Part shown: positions 46,501 through 51,835 of the stretch, piece by piece | Layout: every line of letters begins with the position of its first letter | Position numbering within the stretch: the stretch's first letter is position 1 | Source of the DNA: Gymnopilus junonius | Taxonomy: Eukaryota; Basidiomycota; Agaricomycetes; Agaricales; Galerinaceae | DNA: 51,835 nucleotides | Assembly (NCBI GenBank): GCA_015501075.1 | Contig: JADNYJ010000246.1 | Location: forward strand, 1-51,835 | Direction of reading: 5' to 3' | Notes under the pieces: generated by a model | Database searches by the model: none | The model's input: the letters and a program-made list of their open reading frames with translations, nothing else | What the model was told of the DNA's origin: nothing | Made by a program: the position numbers and the translations under genes

Positions 46501-47669
46501 TGCCTACCTTTCTCATGTTTCTGGCTCTCATTCCGAATCAGCCTCAATCATCTTATTGAACAATGACTTCTCTTCAATCCCAGTGGCGATTGAGTTAGGC
46601 CGTTTGGTGTTCGATAACCTGAAGAAGGTTATATTATACCTCATGCCAGTATGTTGACCTGTGCATTTCCTCGTATACTCCCCTGATGGAAATTAATCTA
46701 GGCTGGTACCTATACCGAATTCATCACTGTCTTCTCCAATGTCTTCCTGGGCATGCAGCTTGCGCTTAGCTCCTACTTGCAAGTCTGCTTTTCTATCACG
46801 AACGACGTCGTTATGTCGATTTCCTTGATGTATGAACAGCCTGAATCTGGTGAGCTATCGTCCTTCGTTTCAGCCTTCTTCGATGCTTAAGGCCTTGAAC
46901 GTTAATGTCGCAAGACCTTATGGCTCGGAAACCTCGTAATGCTCGTACGGAAAGGCTCACAGACTGGCGTTTCTTCTTCCAAATCTATCTGGTATGCTAC
47001 CTTACATGTCATTAATTCACTGGCGAGCTAATTTATAATTCATATGTGCAGTTCATGGGTTTGATGATGTGGCCTTGCGCAATGAGCATGTGGTTCCTGT
47101 ATATGTCTGAACAAGGCCTTCGGTTCCACGACGTCATCTTGGTTTACAACAAATGGGAAGATGGATTCCAAGGGTTTACGATCGATCAACTTACTCACTT
47201 CGTCGCCGTCGGCCAGTGCATCTAGTAAGTTTTATTCAGTAAATCTTATTCGTGGTATAGTAAAGCATTGACGACTATAGCTATATAACGATGGTGTTCA
47301 TGCAATATGGCGGTCTTCTATCTGTACGTAACAGGCGCGTTTCTATCATTAACTCCAACCCTCTTTGGGGACCCCGCCGCAACCTCGTTGTCCCTATTGG
47401 GATGGTTTGCACTGCACTTATTGGCGTCACCAACTTGTACGGCCCTGGCCTCCAGAGAGTATTCGGAACTACCCCGATTCCTGGTAAATTCTGGGGTATT
47501 CCGTTTGCATTCGCGCTCGGAATTTTGATGGTGGACGAGACGAGGAAATTGATTGTCAGGTCATATCCTAAGGTGCGTATTAAATATTAAACCCTTAATG
47601 ACGTCTAAACTTTTCTCACACATGAACTTTATAATCATGTAGTCCATTATTGCGAAAATGGCTTGGTAA
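43562..47669 (+). CDS. P-type ATPase, Na+/K+-ATPase alpha-like (P2C), one frameshift
   Basis: Cation pump with ten membrane helices. The ATG at 43562 gives MAPQQTQKSFENE. An intron 43624-43679 joins in phase to YRTLSIHVEEKLTAKTPADQ, typical of this subgroup. Then come NIISPPK, FGGFNFLMWIAFIVTI, and NRVPADIRIVEAS leading to LLTGE. The M4 motif is FVPQGLPVCVALSLTIVARR. The phosphorylation site is CSDKTGTLTEGNM (near 45050-45085). KGAPDILFPSVS, MVTGDFMITAVAIAKQ and TGDGVNDAPALKASDIGIAM follow, then M5 to M10 with LYLMPAGTYTEF and DWRFFFQIYLFMGLMMWP, ending AKMAW at 47667-47669. After MKPTEDDP (46124) the frame shifts by one missing base before RALVLTGEDVERL. All other introns I traced keep phase. 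The M4 Glu of animal pumps is Gln here. The substrate cannot be inferred. Confidence 0.88.
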
Positions 47670-49089
47670 TGGTGCCTCAAATTTTTGATCTTCCTTTTAC
47701 TCTGCTAAGATATTTACCTTCCGAGATAGCATGATTAGTTGTACGTGGCTCCGGAAATATTCCTATACTGTAGTTAATATGAGACTCGGCCGTTGAACGA
47801 AGGATGTCCTCCTCGAGGTTCACCCCCACAACGCCAACACTTAAGTCTAGAAATATCATTGCCTTTTGTTCGGCAATAAACGTCGAAGTTGCCTGAGAAA
47901 GAGTCGGACTATATTTAGGAACTCACGGTTCCGGCTAGCCCGAGGGTAATCTGCAACGCATCATTTGTTTGCACTTGTAGTAGAAGGGCGCGTTCTTGTC
48001 TGTGAATCCACCTTGTCCGACTGATTGCGACCTAGGCAACTTGGTTTCAACATCACAGCCCTGATGCTGTGTATGAGTCGCTGTTCCGGGACCTTACCTG
48101 TTGTCTTCTTCTGCCTGTGGCCCACTGGTCAACGATCTTTTGATTTGATGCACTGTTGACGTGCCAGTCCAGTCGATGTTATAGCGGGTGGTTCTTACGG
48201 CTCCAGCCTCCAATAAACGAACTGGAATAACTTAATGCCTGTGTATGTATCCACACACTGAAATACATGAGGTGCTCCGGTCAGGAAGTATTGCCCATCT
48301 TTGGTCTATCTACTGAGAGGACGAGTTAAAGAGCGATGTGACTCGGGAACCACCATCTGACTCCATGATCACGATGGTCAAAAAGGCAACCACCTTCTAT
48401 TTGACATCCTTGCAAAGCGATTCGGTTTCGGGGATGCGATTTCGATAATGCTGTCCGAGAAATTCAGCGTTCGGATCCTTGGTTATACTCGTGAATGACA
48501 ATAACTGGGCTATTATGGACGTGAATAAGGTGCGATTTCAAATGATTAAATTATGTCACCGCGTCAAAGTGATCCTAGTTAGCCACAGTTCAGGTTCGGA
48601 CGACCAGAAGCAGAGATCAGCACTATGCTGGTGGGATCGCTGGAACTCGAAGCGTTCATTACGGGCTTTTTTGTATGAACTGCCGAGGTCATCGGTAACT
48701 TGGTCTTTCGAATGTCTACAAACCATATTATCAACACACGAACAATGCTTCTTTTCGAACGTGAGTTAGGTCCGTAAGTATTTCTCACTGTTTTCTAAGC
48801 AAAAAGTATCCGTGTAGTTGGGTCAAAGACTCAAGTTGAGCATCAGATGATCAACGCAACCAGTTGTTCAGATTTCCTAAAACGAGCCAAGTAAGTACAT
48901 AACACTGCAGAAAAATATTTTGTCCTTGGTCCTGCTGAGTGAAAATCTCGGTAGCGTTTCACAGCCCTGCATCCTCACGCATGTCAAACGATGGGAACGA
49001 TTGACTTGACGCTCAGAAGACCCGACAGAAACTGTTAAAAAGCAAAACCCAGCGAATTTTCCCCCTTCGTCTGCTATTCTATCACCACC
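47670..49089. other. Intergenic stretch
   Basis: No gene, RNA or repeat recognised. The ORF at 48479-48769 lacks an ATG context or domain. Confidence 0.5.
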
Positions 49090-50049
49090 ATGAATCGCAA
49101 GTACATCAACCCAGGTGTTATATTCCTCGCATGCGCATTTGTTCTTAGCTTTCTGGTCTCTATATCCCTTCCTTTCCTCACGGCGATAGATGTCGTTCGT
49201 GTTCATATTGGAAACAATCAACAGAAAGAAGTAGTGTTTGGATCGACGGAACTACGCGTAAGTCCGCACATGTCTAGGTTTTTATCCCTCAACTCATAGT
49301 GCTGTCGTTTGTCAGCTTGGTATCTGGTAAGCCATAACACTCTACACGCGCGCTGCTGGCTCAAAATATCCTAATCTCGCCGTCCACCATTCACAGGTCA
49401 GCTTGCTCATACGACACTAATGGCCACCGTACATGTTTAAAGACTGGCGCGTACTTTCCTCCTCGTGGAAGCCTCGGGTGAACTGACGACGTTATTATCC
49501 AAAAAAGGCCATGGGTATATGGTGCCCGTTGGCAACCTTATCACTCACAAAACAGGCACCATCTCTTCCGCATGGACGCGTGGACTTGCTGTACATCCCG
49601 TCGGTAAGTCTCAATCTTCTATCCCCTAGTGAGACTCCGCTAACGACAATCAATATCAGCCACTGCTGTGACCTTTGCTGCGTTGGTATTGGCGCTCACT
49701 GCCCATACGCTTTGGGCTTCCCTGATCGCTTTCCTATCGGCGCTTTTAACGCTGATAGCATTCGCCATTGACATTGCCCTATTTGCACTGGTTGACCATG
49801 AGATGAAGAAGGTTTTGGATGGGAGTCAATACAAATACCGCACCAGGTTAGTCATTCTTTCTATTCCTGTCGTTCATTCTCTCAAGTATTTTATCTGATT
49901 CCACTTCATCTAGCATTCTGGATGACGTTCGTTACACTTATCCTACTCCTTCTCGCTGGATGTGCTGTCTTTTTAGGACATCGCGGCGACCGCTCATCTG
50001 GGGATCTTCGTACCCGATGGCCTCAATCTTCTCGCGTTTCCGAAAGTAA
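49090..50049 (+). CDS. RIM9: Rim9/PalI-like membrane protein of the pH-response pathway
   Basis: Four-helix SUR7/PalI family protein that helps the Rim21/PalH sensor at the plasma membrane. The ATG at 49090 starts MNRKYINPGVIFLACAFVLS with the first helix, then GSTELRL spliced to GIW and SACSYDTNGHRTCLKTG. An intron with an apparent GC donor (49446 region) leads to HGYMVPVGNLITH, then SSAWTRGLAVHPVATAVTFA, helices LVLALTAHTLWASLIAFLSA and LLTLIAFAIDIALFALVDHE, then MKKVLDGSQYKYRT. The fourth helix (FWMTFVTLILLLLAGCAVFL then GHRGDR) is in a different frame from the splice product. The family-like end SSYPMASIFSRFRK is in the spliced frame (stop 50047-50049). Two compensating indels near 49918 and 49995 explain this. 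Either sequence error or a damaged C-terminus. Confidence 0.75.
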
Positions 50050-50056
50050 AGTATGA

Positions 50057-51047
50057 TATCGCTGTCCGGGCGAGATATAACTGTTTTACAGAAGGACGGT
50101 GCCATGAAAGAGGGGGAAGAGACATCATTATTTTGAGGTGAAGGAATTTCCCGCATCTTATATCCACAGAGTTTTGTTGTCGTGATTTCGTTTCATTCAT
50201 TAACTGCCTATAGAGTATTTCATGGCGTTTGCTTTCTGGGCTATATCACTACATCTGCAACCAAAACATCATTCCACCTCTAGTCTATTGCACTTTTAAA
50301 ACATATGAGTTTGCTAGCAGGAAACTAATGTAAATGCTTAGGAGATGTACAAATCAACATTAATCATCTTCGAGGCTGTCTAAAACAAAGAGCAATTGTC
50401 CAACGGAAGTTCGTGCTTCATTCCCTGTGCTGATTAGTTTGGAACTTTGATTTGAATCTATCGTTCTGATGGTTTGACTATGGCCTATATAACACCCTTG
50501 CATCTTCCTAGATAAATATAAAGTAGGATCTTCTCATTCGTCTTCCTGTCTTGATACCAGGACTTTCAAAAATTCATTTTCGGAACGTTAGCGTGCCCCT
50601 CAGCCCTTGTTGTCATATTGACAGTGGAGAGAGCGAAACCTTTAAACTCGGGTAGAGGAAACTGTTTGCCCGCCAAAAGTCTTGGCTAACGGAGATAAGA
50701 TAAGATAACTTAGAAGTGGCACGTGAGGATGTATTTGCCCATATTTGTCTGACAGTGACCCCTTCCGCTTCACTCACGAAATTTTCCTGTTGATTGAAGA
50801 TTCTACCTGCTTTCTGGGCCGTATCCGTATCGTACTTCGCCAATGCCAGACGGATCCAATGTACTCTTTGGTACTAGTAAAGCTATCTCTCACCAGGGCA
50901 GCGAGCTCCAACACGTCGGGGCCGCAATTTCTGACTCTCACACCACATATAAGCCGTACAGAGCGGGATCGTTCAGCTGCTTACCTTGCTTCAGACGGTG
51001 ACTCCTGAGCACATAGCTATCCTCAGTACTTGTGCGCTCCCAACAAG
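50057..51047. other. Intergenic stretch
   Basis: Nothing recognised. Holds the promoter of the MFS gene at its right end. Confidence 0.5.
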
Positions 51048-51835
51048 ATGAATGTACAAGAGTCTACCCCGCTTATTGTGAAGAAAAAGCCGACCCCGCT
51101 CCCCAAGTTCCAGCTTTTCATTCTGTTATGGATACAGCTCGCAGAACCAATGTCATCCCAAGTCATCTATCCATTCATCAACAAGGTATGTCTTCTCACC
51201 ACCTTCCTTTTTTTCTCTGCTGATAGTTGAGTCTGATGTCCTAAATAGTTCGTCGGGGAACTCCCAATAACAGGCAGGAAGCGAGGAAAAAATCGGTTAT
51301 TATGCTGGATTGATAGTATGTTTCAACGCCAATGTATTCAACTCCTGCCATTTTTAGCTTACCCGTGTTACTTTACCTAGGAATCATTATTCTTCGTCAC
51401 TGAAGCCTTGACTGTACTTCAATGGAATCGTTGGTCGGATCATGTTGGCCGCAGACACATTCTCATGACAGGATTACTCGCCTGTCTCTCTCAATGGTTT
51501 CATTTGGCATGTCCAAGTCATACTTGGGTTTGGTTGTGAGGTGCGTGCGCTCCCTTGATACGTCAATTTGCACCCTAGCCGGAGCTAAAGTTTTCTTGTC
51601 TTTCTTAGTCGCTGCCTCGCTGGCCTCCTCAATGGAAATGTCGGCGTCATCAAAAGCATGATGGGCGAGCTGACGGACTCCACTAATATTGCACGTGGAA
51701 TGGCGCCTTGATGCCCGTTGTATGGGTCGACAGGGGCGCGACGATAGGGCGTGCGTACGACTAGTCCGATACTTGACGCGTCACTTTTGACACTTTTGTA
51801 GGCCCATCCTGGGTGGCATTCTGTCAAATCCATAT
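51048..51835 (+). pseudogene. MFS transporter, N-terminal part, with frameshifts; continues past the window
   Basis: Major facilitator of the fungal group near ZIFL/drug exporters. The ATG at 51048 gives MNVQESTPLIVKKKPTPLPK and then FQLFILLWIQLAEPMSSQVI and YPFINK. After an intron come FVGELPITG, then KIGYYAGLI, ESLFFVTEALTVLQWNRWSD, HVGRRHILMTGLL, SLSMVSFGMSKSYLGLVV, RCLAGLLNGNVGVIKSMMGE and LTDSTNIARGMA. After these come LMPVVWVDRGATIG and, after a last intron, PILGGILSNPY at the edge. All are expected motifs in the expected order. Three one-base changes are needed to connect them: an extra A in the A6 run near 51288, a missing base near 51478, and one near 51702. It may be a normal gene in poor sequence rather than a pseudogene. 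Confidence 0.75.

Overview
The window is nuclear DNA from a mushroom-forming fungus (Basidiomycota, Agaricomycetes). Genes are split by many 45-80 base GT-AG introns. The gene content is typical of that group: an unspecific (aromatic) peroxygenase, DUF6533 membrane proteins, a macrofage-activating-glycoprotein-like secreted protein, fungal NACHT and DUF2235 proteins, and a KRE6/SKN1 glucan synthesis protein. I saw no rRNA, tRNA or CRISPR array.

Layout. 1-1.4 kb: 3' part of adenylosuccinate lyase. 1.9-4.0 kb: a NACHT NTPase gene broken by two one-base shifts, then a small MITE-like inverted repeat. 5.3-8.5 kb: KRE6/SKN1-type GH16 protein. 9.1-9.7 kb: small Ser/Thr-rich surface protein. 10.7-15.5 kb (minus): SNF2 ATPase with a RING finger. 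15.7-20.3 kb is a decay island: a C2H2 zinc-finger gene cut by a young 891-bp non-autonomous LTR element, a solo LTR, and the remains of an oligopeptide transporter. 21.6-23.0 kb (minus): intact peroxygenase. 24.2-27.8 kb (minus): Trk potassium transporter, divergent from an eIF4G-like MIF4G/MA3 protein at 28.2-29.8 kb. 29.8-31.4 kb (minus): DUF2235-WD40 gene split by a second solo LTR of the same family. 31.7-39 kb: DUF6533 protein, a conserved unknown, a decayed secreted protein, a macrofage-activating-glycoprotein-like protein and a basic unknown. 39-43.5 kb is gene-poor. 43.6-47.7 kb: Na+/K+-type P-type ATPase with one frameshift. 49.1-50.05 kb: Rim9/PalI-like pH sensor. From 51.0 kb to the edge: an MFS transporter with several shifts.

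There is no cluster of genes acting in one pathway. The housekeeping genes (purine synthesis, cell wall, potassium uptake) sit between accessory genes, several of which are dead. The strongest observations are two gene disruptions by LTR sequences in which the target site duplication can be read inside the interrupted codons, and a repeated pattern of single-base frameshifts in otherwise conserved genes. That pattern may be real decay or residual indel error in the assembly. I did not find a convincing new multi-gene system.
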